Shown here piece by piece: positions 15,941 to 26,229 of a stretch of DNA of 64,000 nt (position 1 is the first letter of the stretch; each line of letters begins with the position of its first letter). Under the pieces are notes generated by a model. It was not told the origin of the DNA. It did no database searches and saw only the letters and a list, made by a program, of their open reading frames with translations. The translations under genes and the position numbers were made by a program. This stretch comes from Spirosoma sp. SC4-14 (GTDB lineage: Bacteria > Bacteroidota > Bacteroidia > Cytophagales > Spirosomataceae): positions 4,395,001 through 4,459,000 of the forward strand of contig NZ_CP147518.1 of the NCBI RefSeq assembly GCF_037201965.1, in the 5' to 3' direction.

Positions 15941-18829
15941 TTAGTTGCCTAACACCACCTTGCCGCCATTCGCATAGCTGATGGTTCCCAGCAAGGTTAT
16001 GCGTTTAGCCTGCACACTGCTACTCACAGAAACGGTCGTATTGGCCTGAATCAGCACGTTGTCGGCAGCGGTCGGAATGCGCCCGCACGACCAGGTAAAC
16101 GGATCAGTCCAGCTACCTGATTGTACACTGCTGATAACATCAGTATAGCACATCGATTGCGATAATAACCGCAAATAGGCGGCCTGCGAGTAGATAGCGG
16201 GTTCGTTCAGTTGCCACGAATTTTCGGGGTACGAGGTATTCCAGGCTTTATACGATTTCTGGACCGGCTGATTCTGTGGGGGTACAATGGGTGGGCCGTT
16301 ATAGGCCGGATCGGGCGCATAGGTTGGATTGGCTCCCCCCATCAAATAGCCCGGTGGCGGATTGAAATCAAATACGGTACCATCGCCAAACCAGCTATGA
16401 TACATGGTAGGATCTGAAAACTCGCCACCCACCGCGCCCATGTTGGTCAGGTAGCAATAAGCCGTTGGATTTACGCCGTGCATATAATGCAGGAATCCCA
16501 TACCCGCATCCTGGTAGTTTGTTTTATTGTTACTGTCCAGGTTATAGCTGTTCATGGCAAAGAACATATTCCCCTGATGGGCCTTGGTTTCGTTGCTTCC
16601 CCAGGTATAGTTACGGTCGGCCAGATAGGCCCGGTAGGCATCGGACTGGTTGAGGTAGGCCGGTAAGTTTTCAGTATTGTCAGTTTTAATACTGTTCGTA
16701 TAGGTGGTCAGAATGGCGTTTTTCACGCTGGCGGTCGCCCCCGTAGCGCGGGCATAGTAGAGCAGTGCATCCTGATAGGTAGCCTCAAACGGATAGGCAT
16801 AACTCCACTGAATGAGGTGAACCTGGCTGTAATTGGCGTCAAAAAAAGTTCGGTAGGTCGTGTTGCCCGTCAGCACAAACAGAAACGCGGCTGCCGCCAC
16901 TCGCCGGGCCAGTCGGCTATTGGCGTCGATCGTAGCGTCGGCACTTTGAAAGCCGGTATTCGAAAACGTAACATTCGGATTCGAACTGGCCCAGCTAAAT
17001 GCATTGATAGCGGCCGTTTGCAGGGTATCGGCGTATCGTTTTTTGGCCGGATCGCTCAAGGCCTTAAACTGAATGGCCGCTAAGGCAAACACCGCAGCAC
17101 CCGTGGCGGTGGCATCGGTACTGGCCGCGCCGTAGCGACGGTAGTGCGTATCGGCACTGGGGGGCGATGTGGCACTAAAATCGGTTACCGATACTTTATG
17201 CAGCAACGACCCGTTGGCCTGTTGCATCCGCCGGAGCCAGTCGAGTTCCCATTTCACTTCGTCGAGCAGATCGGGAACACCATTACCCGATTCTGGAATG
17301 TCAAAATCGTCGGTCCAGATTGCGGGGTTATCCTGATAGGCCAGCAACAGGTCGATCAGCGGACCGTAAGTAAACGGAACATACTTGTTATAGTCGCCTG
17401 CATCGAACCAGCCTCCTCGCAGATCCTTCGACGTCGATGCGTTCGTATTCGTTACCAGTCGGCAATCGGTATCCTGCTGCGTTCCCAGAAAAGCCGCGCC
17501 GTCGGTCCAGGGATTTTCGGCATAGGGTGTCTGTTTAGCAAAACCGCTTCGCTGGTAAAAGAAAACCCGGGTGGTCTGTTTCAGTACGTTTCGGTAAACG
17601 TCGTTCCCGATGTCGAACGTATACGACCGTTTGTTACGCAACGAATCGTATACGTAGTAGCTACCGGCCTGTTGTACTGACGAAAAATCGAACCACCACG
17701 CCTTATCGCCCGACTGGGCATGGGTTGCACCGCCATTCCAGCCTGTTGGCGTTCCCCGAAACACAACCGAATTATCGGTAGCGTTTCGGATTTGGTAGTA
17801 GGTAGAGGGCGAAAACGGCTCTGAAGCATTATAACCGGTTTGCGGATTACTGATAACGGCTACTTTCCGGGCTCGTGGTACATACCCAAACTGATCTACT
17901 TTCAGGTGATTATCAACCTCCGGATAGGTCGTTAGCTGAAAGCCTTTAACAAAATTCCAGATCGTTTGTGGCACAGTAAAAAGCGAACTCCAGCCGTGCG
18001 TCGCATCCTTGGTCATGAGCATCACCACTTTTGTTCCGGAGCCGCAAAACGTAAGTGAGTCTACATTTGGGGCAAAGGCGGTTGTGGTATAAGTACTACC
18101 ATTTCCGCAATTGAAATAGCTGTAGTTCGATAGCGGCCAGACAAAACCGGGCGTTTGCGGATACGGAACAATGGGCGACTGAACCGTAGGATCACCTTTA
18201 CTATGGATGTGCAGAAGCGGCACAGGCTTAAATTTCGTAGCGGTAAAATAGCTCGACAAAAAACTATTATTACCCCACAAATTAGCCGCAACGGGTGCAA
18301 ACGCAGCAATCTTACTGGGCAGCGCCAGACTCAGATAATAGCACATAAAGCCCCCGCCCGAATGCCCTGTCGCATATACGCGGTTGCGGTTGATCCGGTA
18401 TTTTTGAAACAAATAATCGATCAGATCCGATGTAAACAACACATCATCGGGGGCGTTCGGGTCGGGCGGATTCGGGCCATTAGCATCGCCAGCCGAGCCA
18501 AATCCCGGTGCATTATCGGCATATTTGTTAAATTGAATACTTCCGCCTACGGCAACCGCATCCGGGTAAACAACAATAAAATGCTGCGCATCAGCCACCG
18601 CATCGAAACCGGCATAGGCCTCAAATCCGGCTCCACTACCACCGTCGCCATGAAACGCCAGCAAAACGGGTAAGTTGTCGTTTGGAAGGCTGGAAGGTAA
18701 ATGGAACCGAAACGTACGCGTTCGTCCACCCGACTGTAAACTACCCGAACCACTTACGGGCGATTGAGCCAACATATTCTGACACAAAATCAGCCCATTC
18801 AGTAATAAAACTATCCGAATAAACATCAT
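15941..18829 (-). CDS. Secreted esterase / GH9 cellulase fusion
   Basis: Predicted secreted protein of 962 residues with two catalytic halves. Residues 25-300 form a PHB-depolymerase/feruloyl-esterase-type hydrolase with nucleophile Ser157 in GHSGGG and probable Asp213 and His278 (DATHGW). Residues 305-405 form a CelD-type N-terminal Ig domain (NHLKVDQFGYVPRARKVAVI). The rest is a GH9 endoglucanase domain with DAGDYNKYVP (Asp476, Asp479) and the late acid motif NEPAIYSQAAYL. The last 60 residues (SGSWTDPFTWSCGRIPTAAD...) resemble a G8-like beta module. The pairing suggests removal of acyl side groups and cleavage of beta-1,4-glucan in one secreted enzyme. Confidence 0.88.
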   Translation of the reverse strand: MMFIRIVLLLNGLILCQNMLAQSPVSGSGSLQSGGRTRTFRFHLPSSLPNDNLPVLLAFHGDGGSGAGFEAYAGFDAVADAQHFIVVYPDAVAVGGSIQFNKYADNAPGFGSAGDANGPNPPDPNAPDDVLFTSDLIDYLFQKYRINRNRVYATGHSGGGFMCYYLSLALPSKIAAFAPVAANLWGNNSFLSSYFTATKFKPVPLLHIHSKGDPTVQSPIVPYPQTPGFVWPLSNYSYFNCGNGSTYTTTAFAPNVDSLTFCGSGTKVVMLMTKDATHGWSSLFTVPQTIWNFVKGFQLTTYPEVDNHLKVDQFGYVPRARKVAVISNPQTGYNASEPFSPSTYYQIRNATDNSVVFRGTPTGWNGGATHAQSGDKAWWFDFSSVQQAGSYYVYDSLRNKRSYTFDIGNDVYRNVLKQTTRVFFYQRSGFAKQTPYAENPWTDGAAFLGTQQDTDCRLVTNTNASTSKDLRGGWFDAGDYNKYVPFTYGPLIDLLLAYQDNPAIWTDDFDIPESGNGVPDLLDEVKWELDWLRRMQQANGSLLHKVSVTDFSATSPPSADTHYRRYGAASTDATATGAAVFALAAIQFKALSDPAKKRYADTLQTAAINAFSWASSNPNVTFSNTGFQSADATIDANSRLARRVAAAAFLFVLTGNTTYRTFFDANYSQVHLIQWSYAYPFEATYQDALLYYARATGATASVKNAILTTYTNSIKTDNTENLPAYLNQSDAYRAYLADRNYTWGSNETKAHQGNMFFAMNSYNLDSNNKTNYQDAGMGFLHYMHGVNPTAYCYLTNMGAVGGEFSDPTMYHSWFGDGTVFDFNPPPGYLMGGANPTYAPDPAYNGPPIVPPQNQPVQKSYKAWNTSYPENSWQLNEPAIYSQAAYLRLLSQSMCYTDVISSVQSGSWTDPFTWSCGRIPTAADNVLIQANTTVSVSSSVQAKRITLLGTISYANGGKVVLGN

Positions 18830-19024
18830 CCATAGAACGTTCGGTGAAATATAAATTGAACATACCAGACTATTAGTAACAATTGAGTTGCCGGAAGATT
18901 TTGGCTGTGTCAGGCGGAAATCTGGTAGTAAACGGTTCGGCGCATCTCATTCAGTAAAAAAAATAAGCCCCGCATCCATGCATTTTGTCTAATAATGATG
19001 TTATCTCTATAAAACAACCCCTGC

Positions 19025-19912
19025 ATGGAAACATCGGCGCTGGAACCCCACAAGGCAAAACGGGGCGAAAAAACCACAATCACCGGTATTCTGGTCAACA
19101 TCGGATTGGTTCTTGTAAAAGGACTGGCGGGCTGGCTTGGCCACTCCTATGCGTTGATTGCCGATGCTATGGAGTCGGCTACCGACATTATTACCTCGCT
19201 GTTTGTCTGGATTGGTCTCCGAACAGCGGCAAAAGCCCCCGACAAAAATCACCCATTCGGACATGGGAAAGCCGAACCGCTGGCCGCCATTTTGGTATCG
19301 ATGGCTCTTGTGGGAGCGGCCATCCTGATTGCGGTTCAAAGTATTCGGAATATTCAGACTCCGCACCAAATTCCGGCTCCGTTTACGCTGGTCGTGCTGG
19401 CGGGGGTAGTTCTGGTGAAAGAAGTACTCTTTCGACGTATTTCGAAAGTGGGCGAAGAGGTAGAAAGTAGTGCCGTAAAAGCCGATGCGTGGCACCATCG
19501 CAGCGATGCCATTACCTCATTAACGGCCTTTGTTGGTATTTCGATTGCGTTGATTGGCGGTCCTGGCTACGAAAGTGCCGACGACTGGGCCGCTTTGTTT
19601 GCGTCGGGTTTTATAGTCTTCAATGCATACCATATTTTCCGACCTTCCTTTGGCGAAATTATGGATGAAACACCAGCTGGCAACTGGCAACAGGACCTCA
19701 AAACTATTGCCCTGACCATTCCGCAGGTAAGAGGAATTGAAAAATTCAGGGTACGTAAAACCGGATTTGAGTATTTCATCGATTTACACGTAACAGTTCC
19801 CGGCAACTTAACCGTAACACAGGGCCATGCCATTGCTCACGCGGTTAAAGCCGCTATTATGGATGCCAAACCAGCGGTTTATGATGTACTGGTCCATATT
19901 GAGCCGGAATAG
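19025..19912 (+). CDS. Cation diffusion facilitator (metal efflux)
   Basis: Inner-membrane antiporter of 295 residues that exports Zn2+ or similar divalent metals in exchange for protons. The first metal site is in SYALIADAMESATD, the loop motif is HPFGHGKAEPL, and the second site is in KADAWHHRSDAITS; these are the HxxxD-type pairs of the family. About six membrane segments are followed by a cytoplasmic ferredoxin-like tail (VRGIEKFRVRKTG to the end). It has no operon partner here. Metal specificity cannot be read from sequence alone. Confidence 0.93.
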   Translation: METSALEPHKAKRGEKTTITGILVNIGLVLVKGLAGWLGHSYALIADAMESATDIITSLFVWIGLRTAAKAPDKNHPFGHGKAEPLAAILVSMALVGAAILIAVQSIRNIQTPHQIPAPFTLVVLAGVVLVKEVLFRRISKVGEEVESSAVKADAWHHRSDAITSLTAFVGISIALIGGPGYESADDWAALFASGFIVFNAYHIFRPSFGEIMDETPAGNWQQDLKTIALTIPQVRGIEKFRVRKTGFEYFIDLHVTVPGNLTVTQGHAIAHAVKAAIMDAKPAVYDVLVHIEPE

Positions 19913-19992
19913 GTTTTCAGCTTACAGTTTTCAGTGCTCCGCTTGTTTAGAACATAACTCCTTCGGAAAACAGTAAACTATAAACTGAAAAC
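19913..19992. repeat. Gene-end inverted repeat (AGTTTTCAG type)
   Basis: The left arm (19913-19934) carries GTTTTCAG and ACAGTTTTCAG. The right arm (about 19966-19992) carries GAAAACAGT and AAACTGAAAACT in inverted order. The repeat starts directly after the cation efflux stop codon and precedes the TonB receptor on the same strand, so it can terminate the first gene. Confidence 0.55.
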
Positions 19993-20068
19993 TATAAATT
20001 GAATTTCGGACATTTGCAGCGTGTTTTTTTGGGCCCTATAATCCTGTTGCCTTCCTTCGCTTAGCACT

Positions 20069-22174
20069 ATGCTACATCGCTACGTTCTTACGGTCTTCCT
20101 GTTCAGTACCACTACGTCACTTTTTGCTCAAACAACGCCAACCGCATCGGCGCTGGACGATACGCTACAAATCAATGAAGTGGTTGTGCGCGGCTATGCG
20201 TCGAATCGTCGACTTTTGGAGACTCCAGCCTCCATTGGTCTGCTCACCCGCCGTGACCTCAACCAGCGATTTGGCACCCCTACCATTATTCCGGCCATGA
20301 ATACGCTACCGGGCGTACGCGCCGACGAACGGTCACCCGGTAGCTATCGGCTTGCCATTCGGGGGAGCGCCATCCGATCGCCGTTTGGAGTTCGCAATGT
20401 TAAGACCTACTGGAACGAGCTGCCCCTCACCGATGCAGGTGGCAACACCCCACTCAATGCACTCGACATTCGGGCTCTGGGTCGGATTGAAGTAATCAAA
20501 GGGCCATCGGGCAGTTTGTACGGAGCCGGAACAGGCGGCACCATTTTGTTTAGCGGTCTCGGCGTTCCGGCCGGAAAAACCAACGTCGAGCTATCGGCGC
20601 TGGGAGGTAGCTACGGCCTATATGGCAATGGTATTGCTGTGCAATCGGGCAAGAACAATTCGGCCATTGCCGTCAACTATAATCACCTGCAATCGGATGG
20701 CTACCGCGACCAGAGTGCAATGGTTCGCGATAACCTCAGCCTGATCGGTTCATTTCAGGTCAGCCCTAAACGTACGGTATCATTACTGGGTTTGTATTCT
20801 GATCTGCATTATCAAACACCGGGCGGACTGAACGAAGCGCAATATCGGGCCAATCCGAGGGCTTCCCGGCTCGCAACGGCAACACTACCCAGCAGTGCAG
20901 CACAACACGCGGGTATTTATCAGAAAGTTGGGTATCTGGGCATTTCGCACGAATACCGCTGGAATGATCGCATCCAGAACACTACCGTTCTGTATGGCTC
21001 GACTACCGACTTTGCCAATCCGTTTATCACAAACTACGAAAAACGAGCCGATCAGGGGCTGGGTGGTCGCACTATTACTCAGATTCGCCTTCCGAATGGT
21101 CCACTGCCAACAACGTTTACCGTAGGTGCCGAACTGCTGCGCAATTTCACGGTAGATCGCAATTTTGGCAACCGGGGGGGTGTTCCCGACACTATTCAGA
21201 CCGATGAAGAACTGATTGCCCGACAGACAACTCTTTTTGCGCAGGCCGAAGTAGAATTACCAGTCCATTTCCGGCTTACGGCAGGCTTAAGCCGCAACGA
21301 CGTCCGATACGATTTTACGCGGTTCCCGGTTCAGTCGGCGGGGGCACTACCGGCCACCACCATCCGGCGAACGTTCTCGCCGGTTTGGTTACCACGTGTA
21401 GCGTTGTTGCGCACCTTTGGTCAGAACCTGTCGGCATTTGCCAGCATCAGCACGGGCTATTCGGCGCCATCGAGTCAGGAAGTACGACCATCGGCCGGAG
21501 GTTTTAATGCCACTCTGAATCCTGAACGGGGCATCAACTATGAGGTTGGTCTACGTGGTTCCCTATTGAACGGACACCTCGGGTTCAATATGGCCGCTTA
21601 TCAGTTCTACCTGCGCCAAACCATTGTTCGGCGGTCCGATGCGACAGGCGCTGAATATTTTGTCAATGCCGGTCGAACCGATCAGCGAGGACTGGAAGCT
21701 CAGTTAACCTATGATTTCATAACCCCATCGTCGCCAACGTCACTATTTTCGCTACTACGGCTCTGGCATAGCCTAACGCTCACGAATTATCGGTTCAAAG
21801 ATTATCAGCAGGGAACCACCGATTTATCGAACAATCGGGTTCCGGGCGTAGCACCGACCACACTGGTTACGGGGATCGATGCCGAAACCCGGCTGGGGCT
21901 CTATGCTCACGTGACATTCCAGTATCTGAATGAATTTCCGCTTACCGATGCGAACACGGTTATGTCGGACCCAACCCGGCTGTTGCAGGCAACCATTGGT
22001 TACCGCCGAACATTGGGCCAGCACTGGGCGCTCGACCTATACGCCAGTGGCGACAACCTCCTGAACCAAACCTACTCGCTGGGCTACGACCTCAATGCCG
22101 TTGGCAACCGTTTCTACAACGCAGCCCCCGCCCGCAATGGTATGGGCGGTGTGCGCCTGAGCGTGCGTTGGTGA
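20069..22174 (+). CDS. TonB-dependent outer-membrane receptor
   Basis: Outer-membrane receptor of 701 residues with a signal peptide (LFSTTTSLFAQ). A TonB-box-like stretch LQINEVVVRGYA is followed by a plug domain with PGVRADERSPGSYRLAIRGS and RIEVIKGPSGSLYGAGTGG, then a 22-strand-type barrel that ends in an aromatic-basic RW. It lacks the CarboxypepD_reg domain and SusD partner of sugar importers and looks more like FecA-type ferric siderophore receptors. Substrate unproven. Confidence 0.9.
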   Translation: MLHRYVLTVFLFSTTTSLFAQTTPTASALDDTLQINEVVVRGYASNRRLLETPASIGLLTRRDLNQRFGTPTIIPAMNTLPGVRADERSPGSYRLAIRGSAIRSPFGVRNVKTYWNELPLTDAGGNTPLNALDIRALGRIEVIKGPSGSLYGAGTGGTILFSGLGVPAGKTNVELSALGGSYGLYGNGIAVQSGKNNSAIAVNYNHLQSDGYRDQSAMVRDNLSLIGSFQVSPKRTVSLLGLYSDLHYQTPGGLNEAQYRANPRASRLATATLPSSAAQHAGIYQKVGYLGISHEYRWNDRIQNTTVLYGSTTDFANPFITNYEKRADQGLGGRTITQIRLPNGPLPTTFTVGAELLRNFTVDRNFGNRGGVPDTIQTDEELIARQTTLFAQAEVELPVHFRLTAGLSRNDVRYDFTRFPVQSAGALPATTIRRTFSPVWLPRVALLRTFGQNLSAFASISTGYSAPSSQEVRPSAGGFNATLNPERGINYEVGLRGSLLNGHLGFNMAAYQFYLRQTIVRRSDATGAEYFVNAGRTDQRGLEAQLTYDFITPSSPTSLFSLLRLWHSLTLTNYRFKDYQQGTTDLSNNRVPGVAPTTLVTGIDAETRLGLYAHVTFQYLNEFPLTDANTVMSDPTRLLQATIGYRRTLGQHWALDLYASGDNLLNQTYSLGYDLNAVGNRFYNAAPARNGMGGVRLSVRW

Positions 22175-22194
22175 AGATCGGTTTATGATTTACG

Positions 22195-22260
22195 GTATTC
22201 GGTTTACGGTTGCTCCGCCTGACAGCTAGCTTTGATGCAGCGCAACCGTAAACCAAATAC
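22195..22260. repeat. Gene-end inverted repeat (GGTTTACGGTT type)
   Basis: Nineteen-base arms at 22195-22213 and 22242-22260 are inverted copies with one mismatch (GGTTTACGGTTGC and GCAACCGTAAACC). They fill the gap between two convergent genes and end on the stop codon of the minus-strand gene. This fits a bidirectional terminator. Confidence 0.7.
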
Positions 22261-25193
22261 TAAAACCCAATATCGATCACCAGCGGTTGGACGAGGATCT
22301 GGCCGTTGGTAATGTTATAGATGGTTCGGAAACCGGCTTCCAGCGGGGTGCGTAACCGAAGCGCATTGAAGACAAATGACACATCGAGACCCGTTGTCTG
22401 GTATTGATGACGCTGGGTTTCGTAGCCTCGCAACCGACCATACACATCCCGAACCTGGACCAGACTCTGGCCATTAGCCATATCGAAAAACCCGCCCGCT
22501 TTTATCCGCTGCACATACAGCAATCGCCCCAGCGACCAGTGCATGTCGGCAATGGGTAGCCGGTACTCAATGGTTCCGGCTGCAATTTTATCGTCGCCCA
22601 CATAAGCCTGACCACGTGGATAAAAGATTACGGCTCCGAACTGATAGTTACCATTCTGATGCTGATAGCCCGCCCGGAGTCGCAGCGAATGATGCTTTCC
22701 TAATCCGGGCAGGAACATATTCCCCTGTACACCCCATTGTTCGCCGTTCAGTTGGCCACCAAAAGGCGTTGTCCGCAGGTTAGCCGAAAGTGTCTGCCCC
22801 CAGCGCGGAGCTACATCGCGTTTGCTCTGCCGCAACAGCCGCGAATAGGTAAATCCATAGGTAAGCGCATTCAACGACCCAGCCGGCCCAACCTCTGCCA
22901 GATTGTATCGAGGCAAATCGTAGCCCGTAACCTGCAAATAATTGTAATAAGCTGACAGGTTAATAGTTTGACTGTAGCGTGAATTAGTCAGTTGTAAGGG
23001 GAGCCGAAAACCTGCCGCCAACAGGTTATAGTGCCAACGGTCATTAACCAAACTGTCGGCAGGCGGTGCATGATCGATGTATCCCAATGTGCTCCGATTA
23101 CCGCTCTGAAAGCTTACGTCAATAATTGGATATAAGCCCTGGTAGCTCAGATTCGCATAAAAATTGCCGGTCCGCTCGGCCTGGTTAAACATATACCCTG
23201 CTCCAATCTGGGTCGTGCTCAGCAAATCCTGCGATGTAATGCCAACCGACAACGCCTGCCCCGAACTGCTCAGGGTTGGCCCCCAACTGTAAATATTAAC
23301 GGCATGGAGCAATCGACGAAACCGCGAGGGTCGGTACAGGGAAGTCGACGGCAGCGAATCGGCCAAAATTTGCCGTCCCTGAACGGAACCCGGTTCCAGT
23401 TGCGGCAGCGAACCAAAAAAGCGAACGGGTTGTGTTTGGCCTTCGGCTACGGGATTGACCGAAACGGCTTTCCAGTCGGCCGGATTCAGCGGCATATCGG
23501 CAATACGAAACCCGCGTGCCGTGAAATCTTCGAAAGCAAGTTGCCTGCCCGATGGCGATACAGCCGCATGATAGGCCGCCAACGGCCGCGACGTAACCTG
23601 AAACACGGCTTTACTTCGCACATCGACCGCATAAATATTGTCGATGCCCGTTCGGGGAGAGTTATAGAACACATATTGCCCCCACGGCTGTGGATTACTT
23701 AAGTTTTCGTTTACACGCGGCAACAAATCGGTTTGTTCGCCCGTGCTGGCATCGATGGTCTGAATGGTTTTCTTTCCGTTTTTCAACGCAACGGCCACAA
23801 GGGTCTGGTTATCGCTTTGCCAGCGCGGATGCAGGTAAAATTCGTTGTCGGGATTTGGCAGCAATCGAAGCAGTTTGCCAGTTTTCGCGTCGAGTACTTT
23901 CAACTGTGTTTTGTAACGTTCCGTATTTTCGACTACCACCAGTTTCGAGTTATCGGGCGAGAGCGCCACGGCCGTGTAGCGGGCGCGATGCGTCAGACGG
24001 GTGAATTTGCCGGTTTTTAGATCAAGCAATCGAATATTCGAATAAATTCGCTGACTCCAGCGCGGGTCATACCCAAACTCAATCCAGCAGACTTTCGTAG
24101 CCGTTGCCGACAGCATATTTGGATCATTCGGAAAGCCCTGTACAAAAATGGTTTTCTCTGGCTGGTTTTTCGATAGAACGACCAGCCGGGGTGTATCGCC
24201 TAACCCGCTTTTCACGCACAAAATGGTGGAATCGGTCAGATATTGAGGATGCTGGTAATTCGTGAAAATAGCTTTCTGCGCCTTTTCAGGTGTTACGCTA
24301 AACGATGCAGCGGGCGTAGTTGTCAGTTGTTGCTGCTGTTTCTGCCAGGTTTCGGTAACGTCGTCCATCGTTTTCCGATAGAGGTCTTCCACCCGAAGGC
24401 CCGTTTCCTCTTTAATACTGGCCGAAAACGCAAATGGCCACGGAAACCGATGGTAATTCCGATTCAGCACGCGGCTCCAGGCATCAGGGCCGTAGGTCCG
24501 TTTGAGGTACGTGGTCAGGAAATAGCCCAGTACGTAATGGTTCGGCACATTATCCTCATAAGATCCACAAACGGCTTTGGCATAATCGAACCGGTCGCCC
24601 GCCAGCAGATTCGCCCGCATCCCCAGATCGAAATTCGGAATCCGTCCCCGACCGCTGCTACTCAGTAATGTTTCAGTACTAACGGCATCGCCTTCAGCAA
24701 ACCAGTCAGGTACCGTCAATAAAGGGAGAAATAGTCCGGTGTTGCCAAACACTGTATAAAAAAAGCGACCGTAGCCCTGAAGTGCCTTATCGTTCTGCAC
24801 CACATGGCGGTATTCGTGAACGGCCAGCAGATCGAGCCAGTTTAAGGTTCCGAGCAAGCCGGGGTCCTGCGGCTGCACGGCATAAAACTCCGACCGACGC
24901 GGAAACAGCGTCACAAAGCCATTGCTATTGGTTGTCTGATTCTGAAGCAGCAGCGAAATTCGCCGGGGTTTCTTTTGCAGCGACGCACTGACCGGTTCAT
25001 ACAGACTTTCGAGCCGTTGGGCCGTTCGCTGGGCGGTTGAATCGAGCCCCTGCGGGTATAGTACCCGAAAGTGCGGTGTTGTTAGCCGGTACCAGTGCAG
25101 GCTGGCCGGATTCTGGTCGAGAATGGGCAATAGTTGGCTCTTCGCTCCAAACGACAGCAGAAGTAGCGCAGCAGAGATTGATCGTCGTAACAT
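22260..25193 (-). CDS. HExxH peptidase-like / PD40 propeller / beta-barrel protein
   Basis: Large envelope protein of 977 residues with a short signal peptide. Residues 30-250 resemble a peptidase-MA-like zincin: HEYRH at 126-130 fits HExxH and Glu167 in WFAEGD is a possible third ligand. Residues 290-560 carry PD40/WD40-like repeats (VALSPDNSKLVVVENT, AAVSPSGRQLAFED). From about 620 the sequence is barrel-like, with alternating hydrophobics and a terminal Phe as in BamA-like proteins. The combination suggests an outer-membrane-anchored protein exposing a metalloprotease-like head. Catalysis is inferred, not shown. Confidence 0.75.
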   Translation of the reverse strand: MLRRSISAALLLLSFGAKSQLLPILDQNPASLHWYRLTTPHFRVLYPQGLDSTAQRTAQRLESLYEPVSASLQKKPRRISLLLQNQTTNSNGFVTLFPRRSEFYAVQPQDPGLLGTLNWLDLLAVHEYRHVVQNDKALQGYGRFFYTVFGNTGLFLPLLTVPDWFAEGDAVSTETLLSSSGRGRIPNFDLGMRANLLAGDRFDYAKAVCGSYEDNVPNHYVLGYFLTTYLKRTYGPDAWSRVLNRNYHRFPWPFAFSASIKEETGLRVEDLYRKTMDDVTETWQKQQQQLTTTPAASFSVTPEKAQKAIFTNYQHPQYLTDSTILCVKSGLGDTPRLVVLSKNQPEKTIFVQGFPNDPNMLSATATKVCWIEFGYDPRWSQRIYSNIRLLDLKTGKFTRLTHRARYTAVALSPDNSKLVVVENTERYKTQLKVLDAKTGKLLRLLPNPDNEFYLHPRWQSDNQTLVAVALKNGKKTIQTIDASTGEQTDLLPRVNENLSNPQPWGQYVFYNSPRTGIDNIYAVDVRSKAVFQVTSRPLAAYHAAVSPSGRQLAFEDFTARGFRIADMPLNPADWKAVSVNPVAEGQTQPVRFFGSLPQLEPGSVQGRQILADSLPSTSLYRPSRFRRLLHAVNIYSWGPTLSSSGQALSVGITSQDLLSTTQIGAGYMFNQAERTGNFYANLSYQGLYPIIDVSFQSGNRSTLGYIDHAPPADSLVNDRWHYNLLAAGFRLPLQLTNSRYSQTINLSAYYNYLQVTGYDLPRYNLAEVGPAGSLNALTYGFTYSRLLRQSKRDVAPRWGQTLSANLRTTPFGGQLNGEQWGVQGNMFLPGLGKHHSLRLRAGYQHQNGNYQFGAVIFYPRGQAYVGDDKIAAGTIEYRLPIADMHWSLGRLLYVQRIKAGGFFDMANGQSLVQVRDVYGRLRGYETQRHQYQTTGLDVSFVFNALRLRTPLEAGFRTIYNITNGQILVQPLVIDIGF

Positions 25194-25334
25194 GCAGTAT
25201 CAATGATACGCAGATTTAACGAAAAATAATGCAACAATTAACGAATCGCGTCGGTGACAGGCAAGACAGAAAAGGAGTCACAGACGCGAACCTCGGTCAT
25301 CCGCAATACAATCGCGGACGAGCATTCGCTCACC

Positions 25335-26006
25335 CTAAAAATTTATACCAGTCAGCAGCATGAAGCCATCGACTTTCAGGTTCGAGGAATTGGCATTGTA
25401 GTCAGAAGTAAACGTATGACCGCTCAGGTATCGCTCGTACCGAAGGACAATTGGTATGCTGATTTTCTGCAATTCAATATTGACTCCTACGCCCGCAATG
25501 GCACTCACCGCCGACTTGCCGGTTAACGAGTATTGTTGATAGAACATGGGATCGTTTGGACAAGCTATTAAATCACAAATATATCGGGAATCAACCAGTC
25601 CGTTACCGTTAATAGCTCGGTTATAGCCTACTCCCAGTTCAAAAAAAGGCGTAGTACCGCTCCCAAAAAGTCGGTAGCGATAGAGTACTGGCAGTTTGAG
25701 GGATGATAGACTATACGTAGAGATGATATTGGACCAATTATTCGCTTGTGACCTTTGATCGTTTACGCGGGTATAAGAAGGTTGTAGATGAAGTGATGCA
25801 TGGCGGTTGAGCCTGTACTGTATATCCAGACCAACGATTGGCTGATAGGCTGGATCGTAAGCTGTGCTGCTATTACTAGTCCACAAAGGCATTGTTCGGT
25901 TAACACCGCCCAACACGCCGATTCCCCAGCGTTTTACGATATTCTGCGCCTGTACATACTGAGCGACCAGGCAAAAAAATAACAGACTGACAATTAGCTG
26001 TTTCAT
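25335..26006 (-). CDS. PorT-like outer-membrane beta-barrel protein
   Basis: Predicted barrel of 223 residues with a signal peptide (LLFFCLVAQYVQAQ). Phrases such as WGIGVLGGVNRT, LQPSYTRV, LKLPVLYRYRL and FELGVGYNRAI are typical of the Bacteroidota outer-membrane beta-barrel (PorT-like) superfamily. It ends GINF. Function unknown. It lies downstream of the SusC/SusD pair but behind a terminator. Confidence 0.75.
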   Translation of the reverse strand: MKQLIVSLLFFCLVAQYVQAQNIVKRWGIGVLGGVNRTMPLWTSNSSTAYDPAYQPIVGLDIQYRLNRHASLHLQPSYTRVNDQRSQANNWSNIISTYSLSSLKLPVLYRYRLFGSGTTPFFELGVGYNRAINGNGLVDSRYICDLIACPNDPMFYQQYSLTGKSAVSAIAGVGVNIELQKISIPIVLRYERYLSGHTFTSDYNANSSNLKVDGFMLLTGINF

Positions 26007-26172
26007 AAGGGGATAGGTTTAGTATAAGAACAATATATCCAAAATAAACAAACTTTATCGATACATTAGTATACAAAATAGAATACTTCAGACAGACTTC
26101 CTTATTTTATTTCCGATCCCGTTTTCCTGACAGTTTATCTAAAACAGTATTCGCCCGGTTATACATAAAATA

Positions 26173-26214
26173 GAACACGGATTGAACGGATTTTATCTGT
26201 AGAAATCCGTGTTC
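26173..26214. repeat. Interspersed hairpin repeat (AACACGGATT type)
   Basis: Exact 11-base inverted arms GAACACGGATT (26173-26183) and AATCCGTGTTC (26204-26214) enclose a further copy of ACGGATT. It lies between the SusD gene and the barrel gene. Confidence 0.55.
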
Positions 26215-26229
26215 CCGATCTCTCTATAA

